Counted from the stretch's first letter, positions 50,293 through 59,760 are shown. The stretch is DNA of 64,000 bases from an uncultured Clostridium sp. (GCA_902496665.1 CABVBU010000006.1:49040-113039); one strand, 5' to 3'. Numbers and translations: made by a program. Notes: generated by a model not told the origin, from the letters alone.

Positions 50293-51009
50293 TTATTTTT
50301 CTTTCTCTTTTAACTCAATATTCGCGAACACATCACCATTTACATTGCAAAGAGAAACGAGATGCGACCTCTCCTCTCTTGCGCTCTTGACAACGATCTC
50401 ATCCCCGAGTACCGCTGCCTTCCGGTACTCTGCCCGGATCTCGCCGATCTCGGTTCCCGCAGGGACAAGCTCTCTCGCGATATCCACATACTGGGCATTA
50501 TTTACATGGAGATTTGTATCCAGAAGATGTTTCATGACCACCAAACGTCCAGTCTCTTCCATCTCCTTCGGCACGGCGATCTTTCGTCCCGCATCCACCA
50601 TCTCGATCTTCGGATTGAATTCGCCGTACGGATCAGTATCCGCCTCCGTGATTCTCATAGGCCGGCCAGTCTCCGTATTCATCAGAAACCAGTAGGAATT
50701 GGCTTTTACCAGATATTCTCCTTTTTCATCGAGGATTGCGAAATTTCTCAGCGCGTAAAGTCCCTTGACTGCATAGGGCCATGTCAGAACCTTGATCCGT
50801 TCCCCTAGGACCGGACGGCGTCCGATCACGATCTGCCAGGAGGACAAAAGCCACGCCTTCTTTTCCCGTCCAAGATATCCGATCCCGACGCCGGCATCCT
50901 CCGACTGCATCGTCGAACAGTCCTGCATATAATTCATAATTCCGGTCAGGGACAGCTTCGCGTCAATATCCGTCTCGCTGTACCGGACCCGGCTGTTTAA
51001 TTCGTACAT
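50293..51009 (-). CDS. Acyl-ACP thioesterase (hotdog fold)
   Basis: Thioesterase of 238 residues that releases fatty acids from acyl-carrier protein. Two hotdog halves: MYELNSRVRYSETDIDAKLSLTGIMNYMQDCST and WLLSSWQIVIGRRPVLGERIKVLTWPYAVKGLYALRNF in the first; LVVMKHLLDTNLHVNNAQYVDIARE with the catalytic Asn/His in the second. It matches the FatA/FatB-like bacterial family. Monocistronic, upstream of the tRNA-Gln pair. Confidence 0.9.
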   Translation of the reverse strand: MYELNSRVRYSETDIDAKLSLTGIMNYMQDCSTMQSEDAGVGIGYLGREKKAWLLSSWQIVIGRRPVLGERIKVLTWPYAVKGLYALRNFAILDEKGEYLVKANSYWFLMNTETGRPMRITEADTDPYGEFNPKIEMVDAGRKIAVPKEMEETGRLVVMKHLLDTNLHVNNAQYVDIARELVPAGTEIGEIRAEYRKAAVLGDEIVVKSAREERSHLVSLCNVNGDVFANIELKEKEK

Positions 51010-51195
51010 AATCTAACCTCTTGTTGTCTCAATCTGTCTCTAACTTCCCGCTCATGAACACGGGCCTTCAGCGCTCAGATGTCTGTCAATGCAAACCGTC
51101 CTTTCGCACCACTACCTTAACACAAATGCCTGCCAAGCGCAAGAAAAAAGACCATTAAGCCTTGCATTCACAAAGATTAACAGCCTTTTGTTAGC

Positions 51196-51267
51196 TGGGC
51201 TACAAGGATTCGAACCTTGAAAATGACGGAGTCAGAGTCCGTTGCCTTACCATTTGGCGATAGCCCA
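51196..51267 (-). tRNA. tRNA-Gln (anticodon CTG)
   Basis: 72-base cloverleaf on the minus strand; acceptor arms TGGGCTA and TAGCCCA pair fully, the T-arm loop is GTTCGAATC, and the anticodon loop CTCTGAC gives CTG. No encoded CCA. Identical in sequence to the copy at 51312-51383, so the pair arose by recent duplication. Confidence 0.97.
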
Positions 51268-51311
51268 ATAATTTGTGCCTTAAGCACTTGGACGATATTA
51301 AGTTTTAAAAC

Positions 51312-51383
51312 TGGGCTACAAGGATTCGAACCTTGAAAATGACGGAGTCAGAGTCCGTTGCCTTACCATTTGGCGATAGCCCA
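51312..51383 (-). tRNA. tRNA-Gln (anticodon CTG), second copy
   Basis: Same 72 bases as the first copy. The 44-base spacer between the two has no promoter, so one transcript from the promoter at 51401-51429 probably gives both. Confidence 0.97.
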
Positions 51384-51400
51384 ATGCATCAACAGGTTGT

Positions 51401-51429
51401 ATTATAGCTCAATGGTGCTGATTCGTCAA
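51401..51429 (-). promoter_or_regulatory. Sigma-A promoter of the tRNA-Gln pair
   Basis: TTGACG (51424-51429), 17-base spacer, TATAAT (51401-51406) on the minus strand, about 18 bases before the tRNA. Confidence 0.85.
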
Positions 51430-51557
51430 CCACTTTTTTCAAACTTTTTCAATTTTTTAACGACAGTTCAGCCAGGCCAACCTGCCAGAGAAAATCCCCG
51501 CTCAAATAAGCTTACCGCACTTCCCTGCACAAGCTGTTTCATGGCTGAACGATCTCT

Positions 51558-52901
51558 TTAATTCTTATTTCTAGGATTGTCAGGATCATCAAATCCCGGT
51601 CCCTGCAAATATGCCGGGGTCTTTGTCTCCGGAGTCAGCATTCCGGACGCTGCGGTGGTCTCCGGGGCTGCCGTTGTCTCCGCAACTGTCGGCGGTGCCG
51701 TTTCTGCCGGGGCTGTTTCCACTGGGGCTGTTTCCACTGGGGCTGTTTCCACCGGTGCTGTTGCAGCCGAAGTTGTCTCCGCCGGATACGTCTCAGGAGC
51801 TCTCGTCTCCTCATAAGAATTTCCATGCTCCCATGAGTTCCGGTTCCAATTCCGATATCCGTACTCATTCTCAGGCTCCGAATCTGACGAATCCCCTTCT
51901 TCCTCATCCTCATCGCTCCGGTATCCCCTCGTATCCTGGTCCACCCAGTCCACGCTCTCCCCGGCCTCCAGGGCTTTTCTCCGCCTCTGCATCTCGGAAA
52001 GGCCGTCATTCTCCGTGGTTTCCGTCTCATCAGTCTTGTCCGTGAGCCCGGATTCCTGTTCGGATGCCGCCTCGGTGGTCACCGCAGCCGTCGTCTCCTC
52101 CGGCGTGCTCTCCTCCTCGGTCTCATCACTGGCCTTCTCAAATGTCGTCTTTACCACCACCGGTTCCAGGGACATCTGATATTCCTGCTCATTGATCTCC
52201 CGGATCAGACGCTTCGAGGAATACCCGGCAAGTTCGTCCTGCCTTACTTTTGTGAGTCCCGGGTTTTCCGCAAACAAGTGCTTTAAAAATTCTGCCTTTG
52301 TCAATGTGATCCCATATTCTGCCGCAATCCTATGTGTATCTGCGTCCGGATCCACCTCATAAACATAGACCGTCGCCCTAGACTCCTTTTTCTGAAGCTC
52401 GGACTCTGTCTGCTTCTGCACCTCTTTTACGATCTTTTCCGGCGATGCCTTGACTTCCGCACTGGATTTTCGGACAGCGATCAGGATTCCGCCATCCTCG
52501 CCGAGACTGTTGTTCTCTGAAAGCCGGTCGAAGATCTTTCCCACCGCGATTCCAAGACTTTTTCCCTCAAACGCGGTCATGGAGACCGTCTCGTTCGATC
52601 TCGCCATCGTTCCCTCCGCGGATAAGACCGATCCACGCCGGTTCATGGTAAATTTCATCAGAATATCCGAGTTCACTTCCATGATCAGGGATTCCTTCTG
52701 GTTCTTTCCCGCCATCAGAATCGCCATCAAGCAGACAGCTGCCCCACAGACAGCCAGCGCCCCACCGGCCCGCTTAAACCACCGTTTCAGGGATTCCATG
52801 GAAAATTCGCCGTTCGCGTCCATTCCGGCTTCCCGGAACTCCGGTTTCTTTTTCTTCTCCTCAAAGAGCATGTCCTCATGTTCTTCATTCTGATTCATCA
52901 T
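51558..52901 (-). CDS. RsgI-like single-pass membrane protein with Thr/Pro/Glu-rich tail
   Basis: Protein of 447 residues: a charged cytoplasmic N-terminus (about 1-40), one membrane helix (about 47-66), an extracellular domain (MEVNSDILMKFTMNRRGSVLSAEG to about 240) resembling the middle domain of RsgI anti-sigma factors, and a long disordered tail with ETAPVETAPVE repeats and D/E-rich stretches. Canonical RsgI has a cytoplasmic domain binding SigI; only a short N-terminus is present here and no sigI gene is near. It overlaps truA by 4 bases (ATGA), so its expression depends on truA translation. Function unknown; a sensor or cell-surface anchor is possible. Confidence 0.65.
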   Translation of the reverse strand: MMNQNEEHEDMLFEEKKKKPEFREAGMDANGEFSMESLKRWFKRAGGALAVCGAAVCLMAILMAGKNQKESLIMEVNSDILMKFTMNRRGSVLSAEGTMARSNETVSMTAFEGKSLGIAVGKIFDRLSENNSLGEDGGILIAVRKSSAEVKASPEKIVKEVQKQTESELQKKESRATVYVYEVDPDADTHRIAAEYGITLTKAEFLKHLFAENPGLTKVRQDELAGYSSKRLIREINEQEYQMSLEPVVVKTTFEKASDETEEESTPEETTAAVTTEAASEQESGLTDKTDETETTENDGLSEMQRRRKALEAGESVDWVDQDTRGYRSDEDEEEGDSSDSEPENEYGYRNWNRNSWEHGNSYEETRAPETYPAETTSAATAPVETAPVETAPVETAPAETAPPTVAETTAAPETTAASGMLTPETKTPAYLQGPGFDDPDNPRNKN

Positions 52902-53665
52902 ACCGTTTCCCTTTCGCCCTCATAGTCCACATGAAGAAGGAATAATCCTTCCGGCGGGGCTGTTCTTCCCGCCATATCACGGTTCTTCGCCTCTATGATC
53001 TCCTTCATTTCCTCCGGTCTCCGCATTCCGCTGCCGATCTCTAAGAGTGTTCCTGTGAGGATCCGCACCATATTGTAGAGGAAACCGTTTCCTGTATACA
53101 AAAGTTCGATCTTCGTTCCATGTTCTACGATCCGGACTTCGTCGATCCGGCGCACCGTACTCTTCTTCATCCTGCGGTTCGCGCAGAAGCTCTTGAAATC
53201 ATGTTCCCCGATGAGGAATTCCGCCGCGCGCTGCATAGCCTCCACATCCAGCTTTTTTCCATAACCGTAGACATATTTTCGTTCAAATACGTCCTTCTTA
53301 TCCCCCGTCTCCACATAATATCCGTAAGTCTTAGAAGCCGCGGACAGACGGCTGTGAAATCGTTCCGATGCGAGTTCTGCAGAGAGGACCCGGATGTCCT
53401 CCGGCAGATACCGATTCAGATAACCTTTTGCAGTTTTCCCGTCCGGGCAGATTTTCGCATCAATATGGAAGTTAGCCACCTGTCCTCTCGCATGGACTCC
53501 CGCGTCCGTCCTTCCGGAACCGTGGATCTCGATCTCTTCCCCCGCCATCTTAAAAAGCACGGTCTCCAGTTTCCCCTGGATCGTATTGTCGGTATTCCCC
53601 TGTTTCTGCCAGCCGTCATACCGGCTTCCATCGTATTCCAGTGTGACCCGAATATTATTCTTCAT
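52898..53665 (-). CDS. truA: tRNA pseudouridine(38-40) synthase TruA
   Basis: Modifies uridines 38-40 of the anticodon arm, 255 residues. Visible are the N-terminal RVTLEYDGSRYDGWQKQGN, the catalytic-Asp motif GSGRTDAGVHARGQVANF and the C-terminal LLYTGNGFLYNMVRILTGTLLEIG. The frame extends 75 codons upstream through the microprotein region, but the ATG at 53665 is preceded by AGGAAGGA and fits the family start. Coupled with the RsgI-like gene. Confidence 0.95.
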   Translation of the reverse strand: MKNNIRVTLEYDGSRYDGWQKQGNTDNTIQGKLETVLFKMAGEEIEIHGSGRTDAGVHARGQVANFHIDAKICPDGKTAKGYLNRYLPEDIRVLSAELASERFHSRLSAASKTYGYYVETGDKKDVFERKYVYGYGKKLDVEAMQRAAEFLIGEHDFKSFCANRRMKKSTVRRIDEVRIVEHGTKIELLYTGNGFLYNMVRILTGTLLEIGSGMRRPEEMKEIIEAKNRDMAGRTAPPEGLFLLHVDYEGERETV

Positions 53666-53768
53666 TGTCGTTCCTTCCTGATAAAACACATGTACCTTGG
53701 CGTGTTTCCCACGCTGTGCGCAGTCGCCTGAGGCAATCTGAATCTTTTTGCACATGCTTATTAAACAA

Positions 53769-53812
53769 AAATTCCCGGCAGAGAACTTTTCCGTATCCGC
53801 CGGGAATTTCTG
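53769..53812 (-). terminator. Terminator of the 32-residue microprotein gene
   Basis: AAATTCCCGGC (53769-53779) and GCCGGGAATTT (53799-53809); the minus strand continues TTGTTTAA. It separates the small gene from truA. Confidence 0.75.
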
Positions 53813-53843
53813 GCTCATCTGCCTGTTACCGCCCCAAAAAAGA

Positions 53844-53942
53844 CTATTTGTCTTCCAGCACGGACGTACAATGCGGACAGCGTGTCGCATGAATATTGAT
53901 TTTTGTCTTGCAGTACGGGAATTCTTTCAGTAGCTTACTCAT
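53844..53942 (-). CDS. 32-residue zinc-ribbon-like microprotein
   Basis: A small open frame begins with ATG at 53942 after an AGGAGA site and encodes 32 residues. The pattern KEFPYCKTKINIHATRCPHC resembles the C-terminal zinc-ribbon tail of clostridial MscL proteins (CPxC...ATRCPHCTS), but the first Cys is Phe, leaving three. The frame is followed by its own terminator, so it is probably expressed. It could be a degraded end of a larger gene or a stand-alone metal-binding microprotein. It lies entirely in the frame-shifted upstream region of truA. Confidence 0.5.
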   Translation of the reverse strand: MSKLLKEFPYCKTKINIHATRCPHCTSVLEDK

Positions 53943-54160
53943 TGAAAGATCTCCTGGTGACTGCTTTCCGCAGATTTTTCGTATCTGTCCTATGTACGGA
54001 ACAGTACTGATTTTCACCATCATTCTACCAACTTTTCTCCCTGTTGGGAATACCCCATTTGTCTTTTCTTAAAAAAATTCCCATTTTTATGATGTTTTCT
54101 GCCGTCCCAGGTCCCATTTTAGTCCTGATCTGACGGATCCTGATCGCGGGGATCTCCTGC

Positions 54161-57013
54161 CTATTCTGATCTCCGGTCAAACCTGGACAGGAGGACAAAG
54201 AGCTCATGGGCAAAAAGCGGCATGGCTGCGAGAATGAGAAGTCTTCTCCACTCCGAGGCTGTAAGCCGCACCGTCTGGAACACTGCCACAAGAGCCATCT
54301 GCTCCGTCACCATGATCTGAAGCGCAAATCCTATAACCACCGCCAGAATCATCAGGAGGTTATTCACAGGATTCATCCGAAAAACGGATTTTTCCACATC
54401 ACGCATCCCCACCGCATGGAAAAGCTGTGACAGTCCCAGGACCGTGAAGGCGTAGGTCTGGCAATGGGCTAAGATCATGGAGTCCTCCAGAACCTTTGCA
54501 ATATTGGTGATCGTCACCGCTTTTCCATGTCCCACAAGGAGTCCCACAGGAACCACGAGAAAGGCGGTCAGGCTGATGATAGCGATGAGGAACCCATAAA
54601 ATACCGTGCAGGTCCCGCCGCCCCGGGCAAATAGACTCTCCCCCGGCTTTCTGGGGGCTTCCTTCATCAGCTCTTTTCCGTCGCACACATCCGTCCCCAG
54701 AGCCAGGGCGGGCAGGGAATCCGTGATCAGGTTGATCCACAGGATATGGCTCGCTTTTAAGGGGGACGGCAGGGAAAAGAGGATTGCGAAAAACATGGTC
54801 ATGATCTCGCCGAAGTTCGATGAGAGCAGGAAGATCACAGTCTTTTTGATGTTGGCGTAGATTTCTCTTCCTTCCTCGATGGCGTTTCGGATCGTGGCAA
54901 AATTGTCATCTGTCAGGACGATGTCCGCCGCCTGCTTCGCCACATCGGTCCCGTTCTTTCCCATGGTGATTCCCACATCCGCTGCCTTTAAGGACGGTGC
55001 ATCGTTCACCCCGTCCCCGGTCATGGCGACGATCCCGTCCGCTGCCTTAAACGCCTGCACGATCCGCACCTTGTGATCCGAGGAGACTCTTGCGAACACC
55101 CGGATCTTTCCGATCCGTTCTGCAAGCTCCTGATCTCCCATCCTATTCAGTTCTTCTCCGGTCATGCACTGTGCAGGGGAATCCGCAATTCCAAGCTTCT
55201 CCGCCACCGCCAGTGCCGTATTTTTGTGGTCCCCGGTGATCATCACCGTCGTGACTCCCGCATGGCGGAATTCTTCCACCGCCTCAGCCGCCTCCGGGCG
55301 GACCGGGTCTTCCAGGACTGCCAGTCCTAAAAATATCATTCCGCGCTCGGACATGTCGTCCCCGTCCTTCATGGCCGCACCGAGGACGCGGCCGCCTGAC
55401 GCAGAGTATGAGGCGGTCTGTCTTTCATATTTTCTTCTTTTCTGGTCCGTCAGCGGATGGATTCCTGTTCCGTCCTTATAGGACTCGCATCTGCTTAAGA
55501 TCACGTCCGGCGCACCTTTTGTAAAGGCAACAATCTGGTTCTGCTTCCGGCATACAGTTGTCATGCGTTTTCGTTCTGAGTCGAAGGGAAGTGCTGCGAT
55601 TCTGGTCCACTCGCTTCTTAGTTTTTCCGAATATTTTTCTTTCCCTCGATTTTTTCTGTCCGCAATTCCCCTGGATTCGCTTTTTCGAATTTCACTTTCA
55701 TTGTTTCTATTTTCCTGAATCCTGTCCTTCTGATTTCTATTTTTATAATTTCCGCTTTTCTGTCTCCATCCGCTCTGATTTTCACCTTTCTGACCGTCGT
55801 TCTCTCCATCTGCATAGAGTAAGAATGCCGCCTCTGTGGGATCTCCGATCACCTCTCTCTTCCCCCACCTTGCGTCATTGCACAGCAAAAAAGCAGTCAG
55901 AAGAAGCTCCGGGTCCCCGTCCAGCTCCTTCACCGTCATCTGGTTTTTCGTCAGTGTCCCCGTCTTATCCGAGCAGACAACATTGACGGCTCCCAGCGTC
56001 TCCACCGATGGCAGCCGCCGCACGATGGTATTCACCCTTGCCATCCGGGAGACTGACAATGCCAGAACGATCGTGACCACCGCCGGAAGTCCCTCCGGTA
56101 CCGCTGCCACCGCCAGGGAAATCGCCGTCAGAAACATCTCCCCCACATCCCGCTTCTGCAGGACTGCCACGATAAACAGTACGGCACAGAGTCCCACCGC
56201 CAGGACGCTGAGCATCGTCCCGAGATCCCCCAGCCGCTTCTGCAGCGGTGTAATTTCCTCCGGCGTCTCATGGATCATCTTCGCGATCCCGCCGATCTCT
56301 GTCTCCATTCCCGTTGCCGTTACGATCCCCTCACCGCGCCCCGCCGTGACGAACGTAGACATATATGCCATATTTTTCCGGTCTCCCAACGGCGTATGTT
56401 CTCCCGCAAGAAAATCCGCATCTTTCTCCACCGGGACAGACTCCCCGGTGAGCGCTGCCTCCTGAGTCTTCAGATTTTCCGTAAAGATAAGCCGCAGATC
56501 CGCCGGAATCTGCTGCCCAGCACTTAACACCACGAGGTCCCCAGGGACCAGTTCAGCGGAATCGATCTCCAGGAGTCTTCCATCCCGCTTTACCACCGCC
56601 TTCAGCTTCGTCATCTGCTTTAGTGATTCCAGTGCCTTCTGAGCTTTCCCTTCCTGAGCGACACCTACCGCTGCATTCAGAAGCACCACCGCCGCAATGA
56701 TCGCCGCATCCCCCTGTTCCCCTAAAAGAACCGAGATCACTCCTGCTGCCAACAGCACATAGATCAGTGGGTCCATAAACTGCCCGATCAACCGCTGCAG
56801 GACAGACGGCGGCTTTTTCTCCTCAAGCTCATTTTTTCCATATATAGAAAGCCTCTTTTCGGCCTCATGAGCCGGAAGACCATCGTCCCCTGCATTTAAC
56901 ACCTTTCTTGTCTCGAAGACCGACATTTCCTCGAAATGCAGGCGTTTTGATTCCGTTCCATAATTTTTCTCATTACTCCAACTCAAATTTTGGCGCAAAA
57001 AAATCCCCTCCAT
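54161..57013 (-). CDS. P-type calcium-transporting ATPase with an extra low-complexity insert
   Basis: P2-type cation pump of about 950 residues, closest to Ca2+-ATPases (SERCA/PMCA-like). The actuator TGES motif is at 189-192, the ion-binding PEGLP is at 306-310, the phosphorylated Asp349 is in SDKTGTLT, FTKGAPDVI marks the nucleotide domain, and TGDGVNDAPSLKAADVGI and NLITDSLPALALG mark the hinge and helix 6. An insert of about 65 residues (402-466) rich in N, K, R, E and Q lies in the N-domain. The ATG at 57013 is very close to GGAGG; a TTG at 56998 after GGAGGGG is an alternative start. Monocistronic, likely export of calcium. Confidence 0.9.
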   Translation of the reverse strand: MEGIFLRQNLSWSNEKNYGTESKRLHFEEMSVFETRKVLNAGDDGLPAHEAEKRLSIYGKNELEEKKPPSVLQRLIGQFMDPLIYVLLAAGVISVLLGEQGDAAIIAAVVLLNAAVGVAQEGKAQKALESLKQMTKLKAVVKRDGRLLEIDSAELVPGDLVVLSAGQQIPADLRLIFTENLKTQEAALTGESVPVEKDADFLAGEHTPLGDRKNMAYMSTFVTAGRGEGIVTATGMETEIGGIAKMIHETPEEITPLQKRLGDLGTMLSVLAVGLCAVLFIVAVLQKRDVGEMFLTAISLAVAAVPEGLPAVVTIVLALSVSRMARVNTIVRRLPSVETLGAVNVVCSDKTGTLTKNQMTVKELDGDPELLLTAFLLCNDARWGKREVIGDPTEAAFLLYADGENDGQKGENQSGWRQKSGNYKNRNQKDRIQENRNNESEIRKSESRGIADRKNRGKEKYSEKLRSEWTRIAALPFDSERKRMTTVCRKQNQIVAFTKGAPDVILSRCESYKDGTGIHPLTDQKRRKYERQTASYSASGGRVLGAAMKDGDDMSERGMIFLGLAVLEDPVRPEAAEAVEEFRHAGVTTVMITGDHKNTALAVAEKLGIADSPAQCMTGEELNRMGDQELAERIGKIRVFARVSSDHKVRIVQAFKAADGIVAMTGDGVNDAPSLKAADVGITMGKNGTDVAKQAADIVLTDDNFATIRNAIEEGREIYANIKKTVIFLLSSNFGEIMTMFFAILFSLPSPLKASHILWINLITDSLPALALGTDVCDGKELMKEAPRKPGESLFARGGGTCTVFYGFLIAIISLTAFLVVPVGLLVGHGKAVTITNIAKVLEDSMILAHCQTYAFTVLGLSQLFHAVGMRDVEKSVFRMNPVNNLLMILAVVIGFALQIMVTEQMALVAVFQTVRLTASEWRRLLILAAMPLFAHELFVLLSRFDRRSE

Positions 57014-57121
57014 CCTCCTTCGCTTTTAGCAAGTTTATGAGAATGGAGGGGAAAACATACCTGCCCCGTCAGCATCTTTCTCGAACCTTCCGAATCCGGG
57101 CATCCAATATGTGATCGCGTT

Positions 57122-58939
57122 TTAATGGAATTTGTAATTTTTTATAACCGCCTGCAGCGTTTTCGTCCCGTTATACTCGTTCACATCCGGGTAATAGATC
57201 ATGTCGATGAGATTTCTGCCCGCCTGTTCCTCCAGGAACCGATCCCCGTCGGTGAATAAAAGTCCGTCCACCGGGTGCCCTGTGTCCGTCACAAGGCTCA
57301 TCTTCACCACATTCCGGTTTTTCCCGAGAACCCGCGAATTCCGGATCATCAGTCCTTTCTGGGCAAACAGCGGCTTCTCATTTCCCTGTCCGAATGGCTC
57401 CAGTTCCTTTAACTCCTGAACGATCTTCTCATTCACATACTCAAAAGGCATCGGCACATCGATCCAGATCCTCGGAACAAAATCTTCTGCCGAGAGATCC
57501 GCCTTGGCGTTCAGCTGTCTCCGGAACTCATCGATATTCTTTTCTTCCAGGGAAAGTCCTGCTGCCATTGGATGACCGCCGAATTTCGCAAGAAGATCTG
57601 CCACACCGCAGAGTCCCTGGTACATGTGATACTGTTCAATGGAGCGCCCGGAACCTTTCGCCATGGTCTCGCCTCTGGTCAGCACGAAAGATGGCTTGTT
57701 GAAATGTTCTCTGAGTCTTCCGGCGATGATTCCGGCCAAAGACTCATGACACTCCGGCAGGAACACTACAAGGACCTTATCATCCATGTACTTATTTTCC
57801 ACTTGCTCAATGGCTTCCGCCTCGCCTTTGGCCGTCATGTCTTTTCGCATATCGTTGAGTTCTTTGAGCTCATCCGCAAGCTCCCCGGCCTGTTCCGGAG
57901 TCTCCGCAAGCAGCATCCGCAGCGCGATCTTCGCGCTTTTTAACCGTCCGCCGGCATTCAGGCACGGTCCGATCACGAAGCCGATATGGTATGCACTGAG
58001 ATTATCGATATCCAGGTTATTTTTCTCTATGAGTTCCCGAAGCCCCGGGTTCTCCGTCGTTCCGATCTTTTTCAGCCCATATTTCACGATCAGGCGGTTC
58101 TCATCCTGGAGCTTCATCACATCTCCCACCGTAGCGATAGCCGCGAATTCCAGGAGATCCATCCACTCGAGCTCCGGGATTCCAAGGTTCGCATAGAGTA
58201 CTTTGATGAGCTTCCAGGCCACCACGGCACCGCAGATCTCATGGAACGGGTAGGTCTCCCCGTCCTGCTTCGGATCCACCACGGCGTCCGCAGACGGCAA
58301 AATCTGTCCGTACTCATCCACCGGGACTTCGTGGTGGTCTGTCACAACGACTGTCATGCCCAGCTGCTTTGCGATGCTGACCTCTCGCAACGCTGCTATT
58401 CCGTTATCGCAGGTCACAAGCGTGTCCACGCCGTCCGCAGCTGCCTGACGGATAATGGATTCGTTGATACCGTAGCCGTCCTTGATACGGTCCGGGATCT
58501 CGTAGTCGATCATCGCATTCATCCGGCCTTTTCCCAACTCCGTGCCGTTTTCTTCTGTGTTTCCGGTCCAGGCACTGTCCTGTCCCGGAACTGCCAGGCA
58601 ATCCTGCGCCAGCTTCTCTGCCGCTCTCTTAAATCCCTTCAGCAGAATATATGTAGAACACACTCCATCGATATCGTAATCCCCGATGATCCGGACATGT
58701 TTTCCCTCTTTTAATTTCCTCACGACCAGCTCCGCCGCCTGTTCCATTCCCTTCATCAGGCGCGGATCATAGAGGTCATCCAGCGTACCATAAAGGTACT
58801 TCCTCATCTCCTCTTCTTCCACCAGCCCGCGGTTCCGCATCACCCTCACCGCCACCGGGCTCACACCCAGCCGCATCGCCAGCCCGTTAAAATCCGCCCG
58901 CTTTGTCTGCACCATCCAGATCTCTTTATTTTCCTGCAT
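57122..58939 (-). CDS. recJ: Single-stranded-DNA-specific exonuclease RecJ
   Basis: 5'-3' exonuclease of 605 residues in recombination and mismatch repair. DHH-family motifs are visible as HVRIIGDYDIDGVCSTYI, VTCDNGI, VVTDHHEVP and DAVVDPKQ, and DHHA1 as GKNRN-type blocks with KFGGHPMAAGLSLE. The C-terminal OB region includes MIRNSRVLGKNRNVVKMSL. Length is near the family norm. Confidence 0.94.
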   Translation of the reverse strand: MQENKEIWMVQTKRADFNGLAMRLGVSPVAVRVMRNRGLVEEEEMRKYLYGTLDDLYDPRLMKGMEQAAELVVRKLKEGKHVRIIGDYDIDGVCSTYILLKGFKRAAEKLAQDCLAVPGQDSAWTGNTEENGTELGKGRMNAMIDYEIPDRIKDGYGINESIIRQAAADGVDTLVTCDNGIAALREVSIAKQLGMTVVVTDHHEVPVDEYGQILPSADAVVDPKQDGETYPFHEICGAVVAWKLIKVLYANLGIPELEWMDLLEFAAIATVGDVMKLQDENRLIVKYGLKKIGTTENPGLRELIEKNNLDIDNLSAYHIGFVIGPCLNAGGRLKSAKIALRMLLAETPEQAGELADELKELNDMRKDMTAKGEAEAIEQVENKYMDDKVLVVFLPECHESLAGIIAGRLREHFNKPSFVLTRGETMAKGSGRSIEQYHMYQGLCGVADLLAKFGGHPMAAGLSLEEKNIDEFRRQLNAKADLSAEDFVPRIWIDVPMPFEYVNEKIVQELKELEPFGQGNEKPLFAQKGLMIRNSRVLGKNRNVVKMSLVTDTGHPVDGLLFTDGDRFLEEQAGRNLIDMIYYPDVNEYNGTKTLQAVIKNYKFH

Positions 58940-59035
58940 GTTTTTCTCCCATTATTCCTATCGTCAATTGTCTTCCTTCACGTCCACCGCGACAATCTTA
59001 AGCTTCCCTATCTTCCACACAGCTTTATCCCGTTT

Positions 59036-59584
59036 TCAATACTTCTGTCCATTTACCTTCAACCACTGTCTTCGTTCCTTATAGTCAGGCAGTATCTTCC
59101 CTACCTCCGCCCAGAACGCCGCGCTGTGGTTCATCTGGATCCTATGAGCCAGCTCATGGACCACCACATAGTCTAGGATCTCCGGCGGCATCAGCACCAG
59201 TTTCCAGTTGAAATTGAGGTTTCCCTTCGTGCTGCAGCTTCCCCAGCGGGTCTTCTGCTCCCGGATCGTAACCGTTCCGTAGGAGACACCCATAACCGGC
59301 GCATAGTACCTGCAGCGGGCCTTGATGACCTCTGCTGCCTGTTTTCTCCCTTCCGCCCGTTCCCGGTCCGTATAGGACGTACGTTCCGCCATGATCCGAG
59401 CTCCCGCCTTGAGGCGCACCTCGATCCAGTCCCGGTGTCCCTCCACGAACCAGTCCGCCGTCTGCACCGGCGTCCGGTAAGGTGCCCGCACCGTGATCGT
59501 CCCATCGAGATCCACCTTCAAGGACATGGACCGCCGCTTCGCCCGGATCAGTTCATATGTAAAATGTTCCGTTTTGCGTTTCAT
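59036..59584 (-). CDS. YgjP-like M48-type metallopeptidase
   Basis: Protein of 182 residues of the DUF45/YgjP family. Zinc-binding HExxH is in YVVVHELAHRIQMNHS, with the further motif WGSCSTKGNLNFNWKL; the third ligand is probably Glu in FWAEVGKILPDY. No signal peptide or helix, so cytoplasmic. Relatives are thought to be predicted peptidases, biochemically poorly described. It lies between recJ and tRNA-Arg without an operon link. Confidence 0.88.
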   Translation of the reverse strand: MKRKTEHFTYELIRAKRRSMSLKVDLDGTITVRAPYRTPVQTADWFVEGHRDWIEVRLKAGARIMAERTSYTDRERAEGRKQAAEVIKARCRYYAPVMGVSYGTVTIREQKTRWGSCSTKGNLNFNWKLVLMPPEILDYVVVHELAHRIQMNHSAAFWAEVGKILPDYKERRQWLKVNGQKY

Positions 59585-59736
59585 AAATTTTCTCCTAAAT
59601 CAGACATGTTTCTTCTCTCTGCCAGAATCACGTCCTCGCAAGCACTGCTTTCTCACTATTCATCGAACAGCTCCAGAGCATATTTCCTGCAGCCCTCTCA
59701 GCCACTGCATTCCCGCAGTCATCATGATACGAAAAA

Positions 59737-59760
59737 AGGCACCTGCTAATGCAGATGCCT
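59737..59760 (-). terminator. Terminator after tRNA-Arg
   Basis: AGGCACCTGC (59737-59746) and GCAGATGCCT (59751-59760); on the minus strand it continues TTTTTTC. Confidence 0.75.

Noticed and set aside
51196..51383. Long direct repeat that could mark an integration site
   Set aside because: It is simply two identical tRNA-Gln genes; no integrase or partial tRNA copy is near.
51635..52045. Open frames on both strands rich in Arg/Gln or Pro/Ser
   Set aside because: Other-frame readings of the Thr/Pro/Glu-rich repeats of the RsgI-like gene.
53666..53890. N-terminal extension of TruA by 75 residues
   Set aside because: It lies upstream of a good ribosome-binding site, runs through a terminator hairpin and the microprotein gene in another frame, and has no counterpart in the family.
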